A stretch of 64,000 nucleotides of DNA from Capsicum annuum (taxonomy: Eukaryota > Streptophyta > Magnoliopsida > Solanales > Solanaceae): contig NC_061111.1 of assembly GCF_002878395.1 (NCBI RefSeq), positions 24,681,360-24,745,359 of the forward strand. Direction: 5' to 3'. A model generated the notes under the pieces. It was given only the letters and a program-made list of their open reading frames with translations, was not told the origin of the DNA and did no database searches. A program made the position numbers and the translations under genes. Shown piece after piece: positions 46,476 through 57,851 of the stretch; position 1 is the stretch's first letter; each line of letters opens with the position of its first letter.

Positions 46476-46686
46476 CTCCCTCCGTTTCAAAAAGAATGGC
46501 CCTTCTCTTTTTTGGCAATACTTGAATTTCAACTTTCTACATGGCATATTTAATACCACAAGATTAAAGGGCATTTTGGTACATTTGACACAACTTTAGT
46601 TTAAGGACACAAGATTTTAAAGTTTCTTTATTTTCTTAAACTCTGTATTAAGTCAAAATAGGTCAAGTTTTTTAAAATGGATGAAG
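46476..46686. mobile_element. Stowaway-like MITE
   Basis: The left end CTCCCTCCGTTTCAAAAAG pairs imperfectly with the right end, whose reverse complement is CTTCATCCATTTTAAAAAAC. TA dinucleotides at 46474-46475 and 46687-46688 would be the target duplication. About 210 bp, non-coding. It lies immediately upstream of the CCD4-like fragment. Confidence 0.75.
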
Positions 46687-46912
46687 TACTGATATATGCA
46701 GCCATGGGACCGTTCGCCTAAGTTAAAAGGGATTGCAAAATTGAATGTATTTATAGCAGAAGTTGATCGGTGCTATTGCATAGTGGCATGCCGAGTATTA
46801 GGAGAAAGGTGCTTCGGTGGTGAGCCATTTTTCATGGCTAAAAATCCTTACGATCTGGCAACTGATGAAGGCGATGTTGGATTTTTGTTTAAATTAAATT
46901 ACTAAATATATT

Positions 46913-47090
46913 TTATGAAGAGATGTCTTTTGGAGAAAAGGTGTTTTTTTAATAAGATGTGTTTTTTCTGAATGAAGAGTTGTCTTTTAATGAAAGGGTG
47001 TGACTTTTATTGAAAGGATATGTCTTTTGTTGAGATGGTGTGTCTCTTATGAAAGGACATGTCTTTTATTGAAGGGGTGCGTTGGTTAAA
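46913..47090. repeat. Degenerate ~25-bp tandem repeat (GTCTTTTATTGAAAGG)
   Basis: Six to seven variants of GTGTCTTTTATTGAAAGGATAT follow each other in the presumed intron of the CCD4 remnant. Confidence 0.7.
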
Positions 47091-47314
47091 AGTTTAGCTA
47101 TATAAACTCTTCAAGTGTTGTTTTCAGAAAGAACTTTTCTTTCTTCTCAACTCTCTACAAATAACTTTTTTTCCCCACAAAAGATCAAGTATGAGAGTTT
47201 TTGCTTTCCAATAGGATTATCTTCACTATTTGCTTGGTGCAGAAATTCAAAGGCTTGTCATATCCACTAAAACTATTTGTGTTAAATCCCATAGCAATCT
47301 CGCAGAGGAGAGGG

Positions 47315-47600
47315 CAGGGGCGGAGCTACATGGATTCCAAGGGTTCATCCAAACTTCCTTCATTGAAAAATTACACGGTACATATATATATATATGAAGT
47401 TTTTTTTCTATGTGTATATATACTAAATTGAACACCCTTAACACAAGCAAAAAACTTAGTTCAGTGGCAAAGGGGTGCAAACTTTCACGCATAGGGCCTC
47501 ACGGTCTCGAGTTTGAGACCCATTCAAAATAGGTTTTTGATTATTCTTTTTTGCTTCATGCTTTTGAATCCCCTTGATAGAAATCCTGCCTCCGCCACTG
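47315..47600. mobile_element. hAT-type MITE (CAGGGGCGGAGC ends)
   Basis: The left end is CAGGGGCGGAGCTA and the right end's reverse complement is CAGTGGCGGAGGCAGG. The body includes AAGGGTTCATCCAAAC, TAGTTCAGTGGCAAAGGGGT and GTCTCGAGTTTGAGACCC, a common Solanaceae MITE type as I recall it. Candidate 8-bp target copies are GGAGAGGG and GAAGATGG (two mismatches). Confidence 0.75.
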
Positions 47601-47917
47601 GAAGATGGAACAAATATCGTTTTTAGGAAAGCATTTCGTGCGTATTTCAAGGCTTTAATCCTGTGTTAGTTGTTCAAATTATTAAGTCTTCATCTTTGTG
47701 TTCTTCTTTATATATTTTTATATGTGTTCGTGGAACATATTTTCTAACAGACGATGGCTACATAATGTCATATGTGCACAATGAGAAGACAAGGGAATCA
47801 AAATTTTTGGTCATGGATGCAAAATCCCCTAATCTTGACATTATGGCTGCTGTCAAATTGCCTTATGGTTTCCACGAGCTTTTCGTGAGGGAAAATGATC
47901 TTACCAAAATTAAGTAG

Positions 47918-49040
47918 ACATCTATTGGAATGATAAACAGCTTTATGAATTACAATTCATTAAAGTAGCATGAACAATATGTTGGTGATTTTTTGTCCTT
48001 TTAATAAATCAAAACCCCATCCAAGAGCTCATTAATAGATAATGTTATTTTATTTGATCATTTCTTGATTTGTCCGTGTCATCCTTGCTTCAACAGTTGA
48101 CCCCAACAGTGTTGTTGCTGGTTTTATGTGTTCTAGCATGTTTGAGCCTTTGAGGTCATCCCCGAGATTTGGATCCCCTCTCAAATCGTCTTCACAAGTC
48201 ATAAATAGTGATACAAATATATCTATATTCTCAAAACTTTGTTTGGAATGCAAATACAAAAAATCAGGGATCAAATTGTCAAGATTGGTTGAGATGAGTA
48301 GGGTCAAAGTGAGTTAAACTATGGGCGAAATGCACAAAATAGATGATTTCAAGACCCTATTTAAGTCATAGCCAGAGTTTCTAATTTTTCATAAAGATAT
48401 ATATGACTGAACTTCAACTATTTTTTCTTGAAGTTAAAGGCCATTTATATGACTAAATTGAAATTAAGGCCGTTTATATGACTAAATTCTAGTCACATTT
48501 GGAAGTTCAGACATACTTCCTCCATTTCTTTTTACTTGTCATAATTTCTTTATGTCACATCAGCTGCAACGTGTGTCATATCATCTGTCACGTGTGTAAC
48601 GTCATCTGCCACATCATTTTAAAAAAAAAATTAGAAAAAGTATTACATTAAATTTCAAGTCATTTTTAAAATGCTACATAACAAATTAAATATTAAAATT
48701 AATTTAATTAAATAAGAAAAATTATAAAATGTAGAAAAATTTGAATAATCATACTTTGAAAATTTGAAAAATTTAAATAATAATTTTTAAAATAAAAAAT
48801 AATAAAAAAAGTATTACATTAAAATTAATTAAATATTAAAATTAATTTAATTAATTAATTTAAATTTTAAAATTAAATTAGTAAAAAATTAATTAATTAA
48901 AATTCTTAACTAATTAATTTATTTAAATTAATTAAATTTTAAATTAATTAATTTATTAAATTTAAAATTCTTACCTAATTTAAAAAAATTACTTAAATAA
49001 TTAATTAATTTAAATATGATTTACATATTTAAAATATTTA
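47918..49040. other. Spacer; AT-rich right half
   Basis: 47918-48500 contains small frames on both strands (48050-48317) with no recognised similarity. Near 48515 a CTTCCTCCATTTC motif resembles a MITE end, but no partner was found. 48600-49040 is very AT-rich with AATTAATT runs. Confidence 0.5.
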
Positions 49041-49130
49041 ATTTAAATTTATTGTGGGGGAGGGGTTGGGTGGGGCTGGGGTGGGGGAGGGGGCTGGTGA
49101 AGGGGCTGAGTGGGGTGGGGGCTGGGGGAG
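49041..49130. repeat. G-rich tract with quadruplex-forming potential
   Basis: About 85 bases contain more than ten runs of three to six G separated by short T/CT/TGA spacers (GGGGGAGGGGTTGGGTGGGG and similar). It ends exactly at the LTR start at 49131. Confidence 0.85.
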
Positions 49131-51505
49131 TGTAACCGCCCAAAATTAGGTCCCGAGACATCACACGGTGCTTAGGGTCACAAGTGACCCCAAGCTAACC
49201 CCTCTACTGGCATAACTCAGAAGCAACTGAATTAAAAGTATAAATCAATACAAATTTGCGAAAAATAACTCTTTTCTGAATATGATAGATACAAAATTGA
49301 ATTTACAAGATTACAACTCTGCATTTACAACCAAAACTGAAATGGAATACATCAACTTCTACTGACTATCTATGAAGCCTCTACAAGTACTGACTGTAGG
49401 TAGCCGAGTCATGACTCCTGACTAACCCAACTAAATATGACTAAATAAAGAAAATACAACACTTCTCGAACTGTATAACTAACTCAAGCCCTTGAATCAA
49501 AAGGACTCATCACCTGCAGACTGGATGCCGCGAACTAACTGGATCTGAAGATATACACTATACCTTGTACCTACATTTCGAGAAAATATAGCCCACATAC
49601 GAATATGTAGATCAGTACCATGGAAATGTACCAATCAATGGGGGTGCAATGCATATATAAAATAATATCTTAATATCATCACAGTTTATAAAATTATGTA
49701 TGTTGATATAAATGACTCACTTAGCTCGAATTAAAATGATCATAATCATAAGAGAGTAAAATATATTGGGTGAAACATGTGAGTCATCATAATAAATATC
49801 AATTCACTTCCATCTCGATTCCAAATCATCAAAGCAATCACATCTCATAACAATTCTCTTTGTAATATATGTTCATTAAATCTTTCGAAAACAATGACTT
49901 TCTCAAACTCAGTCTTTCAAACAAATAGGTTTTCATCTCAGATAGAAGAATAAGACTTTTCATATTAGATAGGAGAATACACACACACACATTGAGAGTC
50001 TCTCATAACCGACATAAACCATGTGAGCTACATGGAGTCTAACGTCCAACCCACGTTGGGGAGAGCTGTCCTACCTTGCCATCGGAATAGGACCTTAATC
50101 TTTTATTCACTAGTGATCATTATATATAAATCAGCCTCAAGCTCACAACCTAGGGGGCACGTAGTTCTAGGGAAGTACCAATCCTGCTATACCTCCTGCT
50201 CGATGCTAAAGACTACTCCCGGACTTAGCTCAGATCTTTTCAAAAGAAAATCCACTAATAAATATTTCAACAATTCACAACGGGAGCTATCATACTACCT
50301 CTTTCATAATAAATCAATAAAAGTGGATTTCTTTTCTCATCTCGGTTTCAAAAATAACTCCTTCAAGACCAAAAGGTCAAATCAATCCAATCTCAAAGTG
50401 TATATAACACATTACTTCAACAAAATTTAAATTTAAATCGGGTTCAACAACCCATATATCAATACTTGATCAAAACATTTCAAGATTCACACTTTATATA
50501 TCAAACATGTATGATTCATACGAAAATCTGAAAATTTATCTTTAATCATGAATATTCACATCAACGCTCATGAAATTCATCTTCAGAACATCAAAAATAT
50601 TATAACTTCTTCAACAAGAATATAGATTTCAAATTTTCATCTCAAAGTAGAGCATGTAAAATCATATATCTTTGTAAAATAATACAAATTTTGTGCACAA
50701 GAACGAAAGGGTGTTCTTGTTGAAAAACCTCACATACCTTAAACTTGAAGCTTTGAACGAACTCTTGATCTTGGGACTCTATTCGTGAAAATAATGAGTG
50801 TTTCTTGTAGCCCTCGAAATGGGGATTTCAAATCTCGAAGAATTATTGAAAACTCATGGTTGAATCTTGAGATATTTGAATTTTTAGGTTGAAACCCTAA
50901 TGAATGTTATTGGTGATTTTGAGAGAAAGTAAACTTATTTTGGTGTTATGGGAGTTTAATCCCGTGTTATAGACATATATAGGGGTATTTTTGGCACTTG
51001 GAAGTGAGGTATGCGGCGCATTGCTTATTGCACTCATTTAAGTATGAGCCGTATTGCTTATCTCACACATTTAAGTATGCGCCGCATTGCTTATCGCACA
51101 CCTATTCCAGCAGCCATGTGCGATTGGTTAGGCGACGCACTCTACTTTGCAAAGCCATAACTCCTTGCTCGGGTGTCGGATTTTGATGAAATTGGTATCA
51201 TTGAAAAGCTAATTCAATTATCTACAATTTGATAGGTCTTGGGATGAAAAAATCCATGTATATTAAGAGATATTCATGTTTGAAGTTGACCCTTGTAGAA
51301 TCGAATGTCAAACTTTGGATGAATCAATTGGTCTTAGCTCAACCTTGTTCTAGGTCATTTCGATGAATATTTTTCAGCTCTAAACTACTCCATAGACTAG
51401 GATAATGATCATGAAACTTGTATTCATGTGACAATCACTTGGATTAGAGCTTAGACGCACAGAAATGATGGTTAGAATTCTAGCACAAAAATACGAGGTA
51501 TTACA
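49131..51505 (-). repeat. 3' LTR of the LARD-like element
   Basis: On the minus strand it starts TGTAATACCTCGTATTTTTG (51505) and ends TTTTGGGCGGTTACA (49131), 2375 bp. Relative to the other LTR it has an extra ~20 bp near 50250-50270. Confidence 0.9.
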
Positions 51506-51522
51506 TTATCTCCCCTTTGGGA
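51506..51522 (-). promoter_or_regulatory. Polypurine tract of the LARD-like element
   Basis: The minus strand reads CCCAAAGGGGAGATAA immediately before the LTR. Confidence 0.8.
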
Positions 51523-54500
51523 ACATTCGTCCTCGAATGTGGATTATTAACCTAAAACACAGAGGAATCTTAGTCTTCAAGCTATCATGTGTAACTGATA
51601 GAACTGAATTAATAGATCTCAAGAATAATGATCTACTGAACTGGTCTGCAAGTGCATGAATCCTCAAGAAAAATAACTGTATGGCTAAGATAGAAACGAG
51701 AGTGTCAACTTATGAGTAACCATTACTTTGCACTGGATCTGATCTCATGAGAAAGGATGAGAGGTTTATGACATGAAAACTCGGGGTATTATAACATCCC
51801 CCTCTTGGAATCGTTCGTCCCCAAATGATAATAATTTGATAAAAATACTAGGAAGAGACTGTGATACTACACAGGATACTTTCGAACTGAATCACGACTT
51901 AATATCTGAAACTGAAACTGATGCATGAACTGAGCTGAATTCATAATTTAATTGGACACAAACACATTGCCTCTTGGAATGTACATATGTATAAGACTAC
52001 GGATAGTAAGACTAGTTGGAAAATTAAGAATCTATAGGAGCTTATCTCCTTGCTTGCTAAACTAGATTACAGGCTATATGGACTGGATCATACTGACTAC
52101 CCATACTCAAATGGTGTATTTCTTTAGCACTTTTCTACGAAATTCTATTGACATTAGGGAGCAAAGAATTTCGAGCATGCTCTGAACAAGACATTTGACT
52201 AAGGAATTACAACATTGATATAACTCTATAGCATGAAATATAATTATATAACTCATAAACTAGGATAGGATTGCTAGGCCGTAGGCAACGCAACTTCTTA
52301 CTTTCAAGCTTAGCATCACTTCTCAAATGCTCTCTCAACTATACTATTCCCCTTAAATACCATACTCATTTGATTTAACTTATAATTCTCATATTGGCAC
52401 TGCGAAATCTTTCTACTAAGGTCTAAACTAAACTAAGTTCTCTCACCATGATCAAGCCTAACACTAAATCATAAGATACAACATGCCAAACCACAATACT
52501 AGTCTAACCCACAAGGTTCAATATTCTATATCTTCTTAGAGCTCACACTCTACGCATAACATGCCTTACCACTTTAATGACTTATTTAAAACTCTTGATA
52601 TGGATTCACTAGTGCATATTGCATACATCATCTTACACCCAACATGACATTCAAGCCTATCATTAAAAATCACATATAACTTTAAGGCAAATACCCCTAA
52701 AGGCATACTTCGCATATTCTCGAGATTAAGCCATAATTTTATCATTCTAATATCTACAAATAAATGCTAAACTCACAAGAATAAACTAGTTTCTTCATTC
52801 TTGAACAACCCATCCATATGCCATCCTTAATTCCTAGATTCAATAATCATCATCAAAGACTTACTCTCATTTGCAACCATATCTACATCTCTAATCACAT
52901 AATCATAGCCTAACAAGATCACACTTCTATACTTATATTTTTCCCAAACCATAAGAATAAAATCATACTAAAAAGACTCAACATCTTCAATCATAACTCC
53001 TTAACTTAGCTATCAAGAACAACATAAATTATCTAACTAGCCTTTCTTCACCTAGCAACTCAACGTTACTACTAATCATACAATATGCAATAATCCTCAA
53101 AAAAATAATGCATCCCCATAGCACCTTGGGCACACCTCTACATCATACCTATTTACGAACACATGATCTTATACTCTTGCATACACTGTTCAGGGCTACT
53201 AGATCACCTCCATATAACTAACATCAACAACCGAACCATCAACTGTTCAAACTTAATGTCTAGAGCAAAACATGATTTACAACCCAATCTCACACACAAT
53301 TTTCACTTCAAAACTATAGAACACAACATTAAGAAAAACTAGTACACAATGACAATCGATCATAATCATATGGTCTATCTTATTCATAATTTGTTAACAC
53401 ATCCTCCTTCTTCACATCATTACTATTTACCCATCTTCACACCTAAATTACTTTCATAGCTCTATAAATTTCAACTAAACTTCCTCTTGCAATCTCAGGA
53501 AAGCCTAAATTAACAATACTCAACTACCAAGTACTTCCATCAAAACTTATACTTTCCTAGCACAACAAATACCATCAATAACTCTTTTCATACTTCAAGC
53601 AAATAACAATCCACCTTAACTAATAATCTCCTTCTCTAACTTCACTAAACTAACAAACAAAGGTATATCACTTTATTACTAATTCAATCATAAGCAAAAA
53701 TTTAGCTATACACATTCAATAAATCGCCCTTACCACCATTCTTGCCACTACACTTCTAAAACCACAAGTTTAACTAACACAAGACTTTCAACTAAACGTT
53801 ACTACTTCTGTCACTACACAGAAATCCGCACTTTCAACTAACACCAGAACAACAAGATAAACAAAAAGTTGCTAGTAAATCGAAATAGGCCTCATATGGC
53901 TTCACTAGACTTTGATTTTGTGTTTTGGTTAAGAAAATTATATGAATAACAAAGCAACTATGCTAGTGAATCGAAATAGGTCTTACACGGATTTACTAGA
54001 CTTTGATTTTTCACAAACATAATGAAAACAAGATTACATAATACAAGAGATAGAAACTTGACACATAACATTCAACGATCTAAGAATACACCTTACTCTG
54101 TCTTAATTAAATAACTCATAAGAACAAGGGTATAACTTCAAATCTGATGGACTTATAACATACTAGAAGGCTCCTCTCAAGCGGCTTTATGAAACTTCTA
54201 AAACTTTTGCTAGCAATTATAAAAGCATTATCTAGGGAGGAACTGAAACTTGTTGATCATGCTAATTCAAGAACATAGATAGAGAAGTATAGATTATCAT
54301 TATGGATTATGAGGAGAAATTTAAAAGCCCCTCTGACTCAGGTTTTATGCACGATTTCTACAAGCCTGATAAAGCACTTCAGTTTTCGAAACTCAAAAGT
54401 ATTGATAGGATACTTTTGTAGCTCTCTTACAATTCCATAACTATCTATGGAGAATTAAGATCAACTGTTTCTGATACCTTGAAAATAAGACAGAGATGTC

Positions 54501-54695
54501 CTGACTAGAATAAGATGAGAATCTGTATAAGTTTCTTGGAGAACTTTTCTATAGCACTATTTAAGACTTGAAAGAATGAAAACATTTCCTAAATGCCCTG
54601 TATCCTCTCAAAGAAAAGTACAGACGTCTCCATACCGTTCTGCAAGACTTTACTAGACACGGCTTCATAGACACCCTAGGACACTTGAACTCTAT
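51523..54695. other. Internal region of the LARD-like element, non-coding
   Basis: About 3.2 kb without a retroviral frame. A second PPT/LTR-edge-like segment (GGGGTATTATAACATCCCCC) lies near 51783-51802. A ~50-bp segment beginning GCTAGTAAATCGAAATAGGC is repeated 91 bp later (53871 and 53962). Confidence 0.7.
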
Positions 54696-54709
54696 GCTCT
54701 AATACCAAG
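54696..54709 (-). promoter_or_regulatory. Primer-binding site of the LARD-like element
   Basis: The minus strand carries TTGGTATTAGAGC, the initiator tRNA-Met complement with one C-to-T change, a few bases downstream of the 5' LTR end. Confidence 0.8.
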
Positions 54710-54711
54710 TT

Positions 54712-56040
54712 TGTAACGCCCCGAAATTAGGTCCCAAGATGTCACACCGTGCTTAGGGTCACAAGTGACCCCAAGCAAACCCTTCTACTGGTATAACTTA
54801 TAAGCAACTGAATTAAAAGTATAAATCTATACAAATATGCGAAAAATAGCTCTTTTCTGAATATGATAGATACAAAACTGAATTTACAAGATTACAACTC
54901 TGTTTTTACAACCAAAACTGAAATGGAATACATCAACTTCTACTGACTATCTATGAAGCCTCTACTAGTACTGACTGTAGGTAGCCAGGTCATGACTCCC
55001 GACTAACCCAACTCAATACGACTGAATAAATAAAATACAACACTTCTCAAACTGTATAACTAACTCAAGCCCTTGAATCAAAAGGACTCATCACCTGCTA
55101 ACTGGATGCCGCGAACTGACTGGATCTGAAAATATACACAACACCTTGTACCTACATTCCGAGAAAATGTAGCCCACATACAAATATGTGGTTCAGTACC
55201 ATGGAAATGTACCAAGCATATGGGGGTGCAATGCATATATAAAATAATATCTTAATATCATCACAGTTTATAAAATTATGCATGCTGATATAAATGACTC
55301 ACTTGCTCGAATTAAAATCATCATAATCATAAGAGAGTCAAATATATTGGGTGAAACATGTGAGTCATCATAATAAATATCAATTCACTTTCATCTCGAT
55401 TCCAAATCATCAAAGCAATCAAATCTCATAACAATTCTCTTTGGAATATATGTTAATTAAATCTTTCGAAAACAATGACTTTCTCAAACTCGGTCTTTCA
55501 AAAAATATGTTTTCATCTCAGATAGAAGAATAAGATTTTTCATATTAGATAGATACACACACACATATTGGGAGTCTCTCATAACCGACATAAACCATGT
55601 GAGCTACATGAAGTCCAACGTCCAACCCACGTTGGGGAGAGCTGTCCTATCCTTGCCATCGGAGTAGGACCTTAATATTTTATTCACTAGTGATCACTAT
55701 ATATAAATCAGCCTCAAGCTCACAACCTAGGGGGCACGTAGTTCTAGGGAAGTACCAATCCTGCTATACCTCCCGCTCGATGCTAAAGACTACTCCTGGA
55801 CTTAGCTCAGATCTTTTCAAAAGCAATTCACAACGGGAGCCACCATGCTACCCCTTTCATAATAAATCAATAAAAGCGGATTTCTTTTCTCATCTCAGTT
55901 TCAAAAATAACTCCCTCAAGACCAAAAGGTCAAATCAATCCAATCTCAAAGTGTATATAACATATTACTTCAACAAAATTTTAATTCAAATCGGGTTCAA
56001 CAACCCATATATCAAATCAATCCAATCTCAAAGTGTATAA
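54712..56040 (-). repeat. Truncated 5' LTR of the LARD-like element
   Basis: It matches the 49131-about 50460 part of the other LTR, then breaks at 56012. A 27-bp duplicate of 55931-55957 follows (56013-56039), and pararetroviral sequence starts at once. Confidence 0.88.
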
Positions 56041-56929
56041 TAACGAAGGAAGAATATTTAAATGAAGAAGGAACAAATCAAAAAATAATATTTGATAGTA
56101 ATATATTTGACGAAATAAAAGGAAAAGAGTTAGACTTAAGTGTAGAATAAATATTTAAAATGCCAACAATAAAAAATATATTTAGTAGAAGAAAGGAAGA
56201 ATACTACGTAGTAAGTCAAAATGAACATGTAATAGATTGTAGATATGCAAAAGGAAGAGCTAGCATACCACTAGTAACAAAAACAATAATTAATAAAGAA
56301 ATAAACGATATAAAAAGTAAAGACCCAATAAAATATGTACACCTTGGAGGAACATAGATATTAATAAAAGCATACACCTTGGAGGAACAGAGATATTAAT
56401 AAAAGCATGTTTTAGAGAAGGAATAGATACATCAATAGAATTATATTTAGCAGATGATAGAATTATAAGACCTGTAGAAAAAAGTATAATAACTGCCATA
56501 AAAGGAAAATTAATATACCAAAAATTTAAATTTATAATAAGTGTGAATTATTCAGTAGCAATAATAGATAAAAATATAGATAAATCATTAGTATTATATT
56601 GGAAAATATCAGGAATAGAACTAACCTCAAGAAGTAAAATATTTACAGCAAGATGTAAAAATCTATATGTACTAACAACAAAACGTAAAATAACAAGAAA
56701 AAATAAAATTAATAAAATACAAATAGAAAGTCCTTTTGAACAATTCGTAAAAACAATTGATAATAATGACTATAGTTACAAAAATATAGATATAAAAGAA
56801 GATTTAGAAATAATAAATGATAGGATAAGTACATCAAAAAGAATAGCTCACGAAAAACCAGAATCATCAAGTTCATCAAAAAGAACAAGTTATGAAAAAT
56901 CAATATTATATAATAGGAACAATAAATGA
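56041..56929 (+). pseudogene. Pararetroviral movement protein (30K superfamily), broken
   Basis: Similarity starts at once at the junction. A stop precedes the ATG at 56160. The 30K-type core shows YVHLGGT, FREGIDTSIELYLADDRI and KGKLIYQKFKF, the pattern of caulimovirid movement proteins that line plasmodesmata. A 35-bp tandem duplication (56338-56407) breaks the frame in the middle of the core and brings a stop; the rest continues in the frame ending at 56929. The C-terminal part is Lys/Ser-rich and overlaps the start of the next ORF, as in related viruses. Confidence 0.75.
56338..56407. repeat. 35-bp tandem duplication
   Basis: Two adjacent copies of TACACCTTGGAGGAACAnAG and its continuation to AATAAAAGCA. 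Because 35 is not a multiple of three, the duplication shifts the movement-protein frame. Confidence 0.95.
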
Positions 56930-57250
56930 AAAAGAATATTTAATACTCTTAAACACAGGACAAAAAGAAAATTATATAGCAAAATATCTAGTAAAAAGTG
57001 AATAAATAAAATCTAATAGTGATATATGTCCAGATCTACCAAGGAGTCTAATAAACATTAAAGATATGGCAGAAAAAAAATAATAATAGGAGTTAGAAAA
57101 ATAAAAATAGAATTTGAAATAAAGGAAGAAATGCAAAAAGCAGATATAATATTAGGAATAAAATGGTTAGAACAAGTAAAATCATACAATATAAAACATA
57201 CACAATTATCTATAATGTAGAATAAAGAAAGATTATTCATAAAAAGAACT
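56892..57250 (+). pseudogene. Pararetroviral pol start with a first retropepsin-like domain
   Basis: The ATG at 56892 overlaps the movement-protein end by 38 bases in another frame. The product has YLILLNTGQKENYI, resembling an aspartic-protease D-T/S-G box with the Asp changed to Asn. After a shift in a homopolymeric A run near 57075 it continues with ADIILGIKWLEQVKSYN, resembling the second conserved (I-I-L-G) strand. Stops occur near 57000, 57080 and 57218. Read as a degenerate protease-like domain; this assignment is tentative. Confidence 0.5.
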
Positions 57251-57260
57251 TTAACATGAT

Positions 57261-57851
57261 ATGAAAATATATGTGCTTGTAAAAATAATAGTAGAAGAAT
57301 ATTATAATAGATATTATACACCTATGATAGATACAGGAGTAAAAGCAAACTTATGTAGATACAACTGTTTACCAGAAAATAAATGGAATAAATTAAAAAC
57401 ACCAATAGTAGTCAAAGGATTTAATAATGAAGGAAGCTTAATAACATATAAAACTAAAAATGTAAAAATACAGATATGGGATAAAATAATAACAATAGAA
57501 GAAATCTATAATTATAAACTAACATCAAAAGCTATGCTTTTAGGAATGCCATTTTTAGATAAGTTATACCCACATATAATAACTAAAACAGATTGGTGGT
57601 TTACAACACCATGTAAACAAACAGTAAGAGTAAAAAGAGTTATTAATAAAATAAGAAAGAAAACTGATTGGATAGAAGGAAGTGAAAAAAATACACAAAA
57701 GTTAGAAAATATAAAAAATACTGAAGACACAATAGAACTAGTCGTATTTTTGATAAATAAAAAGGAAATAACTATATTTTCAGTAAATAAGATAGAAATA
57801 ATTAAGAACAAATTAGAAAGATTATATAGTGAAGATCCATTAAAGGGCTAG
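57261..57851 (+). pseudogene. Pararetroviral aspartic protease domain
   Basis: An open frame of 196 codons holds the catalytic box PMIDTGVKANLC, a middle strand region (VKIQIWDKIITIEEIYN) and AMLLGMPFLDKLYP, the usual layout of the caulimovirid protease. It ends in a TAG in the linker before the RT; the frame then continues in phase. Confidence 0.8.

Larger units (their letters stand above)
46701..47917 (+). pseudogene. CCD4-like: Carotenoid cleavage dioxygenase 4-like gene, 3' remnant
   Basis: Two coding blocks match the C-terminal end of CCD4-type plastid dioxygenases, which cut carotenoids to apocarotenoids. Block 1 (46701-46875) reads SPKLKGIAKLNVFIAEVD, VACRVLGERCFGGEPFF. Block 2 (about 47745-47917) reads DDGYIMSYVHNEKT, FLVMDAKSPNLDIMAAVKLP, YGFHELFVRENDL and a stop. 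The His of the YGFHG motif, the last iron ligand in the family, is present, but the following Gly is Glu, and about three residues (the RRV of KLPRRVPYG) are missing. The first roughly 500 residues, with the other three iron His, are absent: similarity stops just downstream of the MITE at 46476. The spacer between the blocks is intron-like (GT at 46876, AG at 47750), out of phase, and holds a hAT-type MITE. Remnant or truncated duplicate rather than a working gene. Confidence 0.8.
49131..56040 (-). mobile_element. Non-coding minus-strand LTR retrotransposon (LARD-like), 5' end truncated
   Basis: A 3' LTR (49131-51505), PPT, 3.2-kb internal region, PBS and partial 5' LTR (54712-about 56040) are in the right order on the minus strand. 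The internal region has no gag or pol, so the element would depend on a relative for movement. The two LTRs are similar and co-linear. The 5' LTR is cut at 56040 by the pararetrovirus relic. Confidence 0.88.

Noticed and set aside
48050..48317. Overlapping 85- and 63-codon ORFs
   Set aside because: No motif, no splice context and no codon signal strong enough to call a gene.
50023..50430. 135-codon ORF, with a similar one at 55690-56040
   Set aside because: The same LTR sequence in two copies; the second frame is altered by an indel. The shared frame reflects LTR identity, not a protein under selection.
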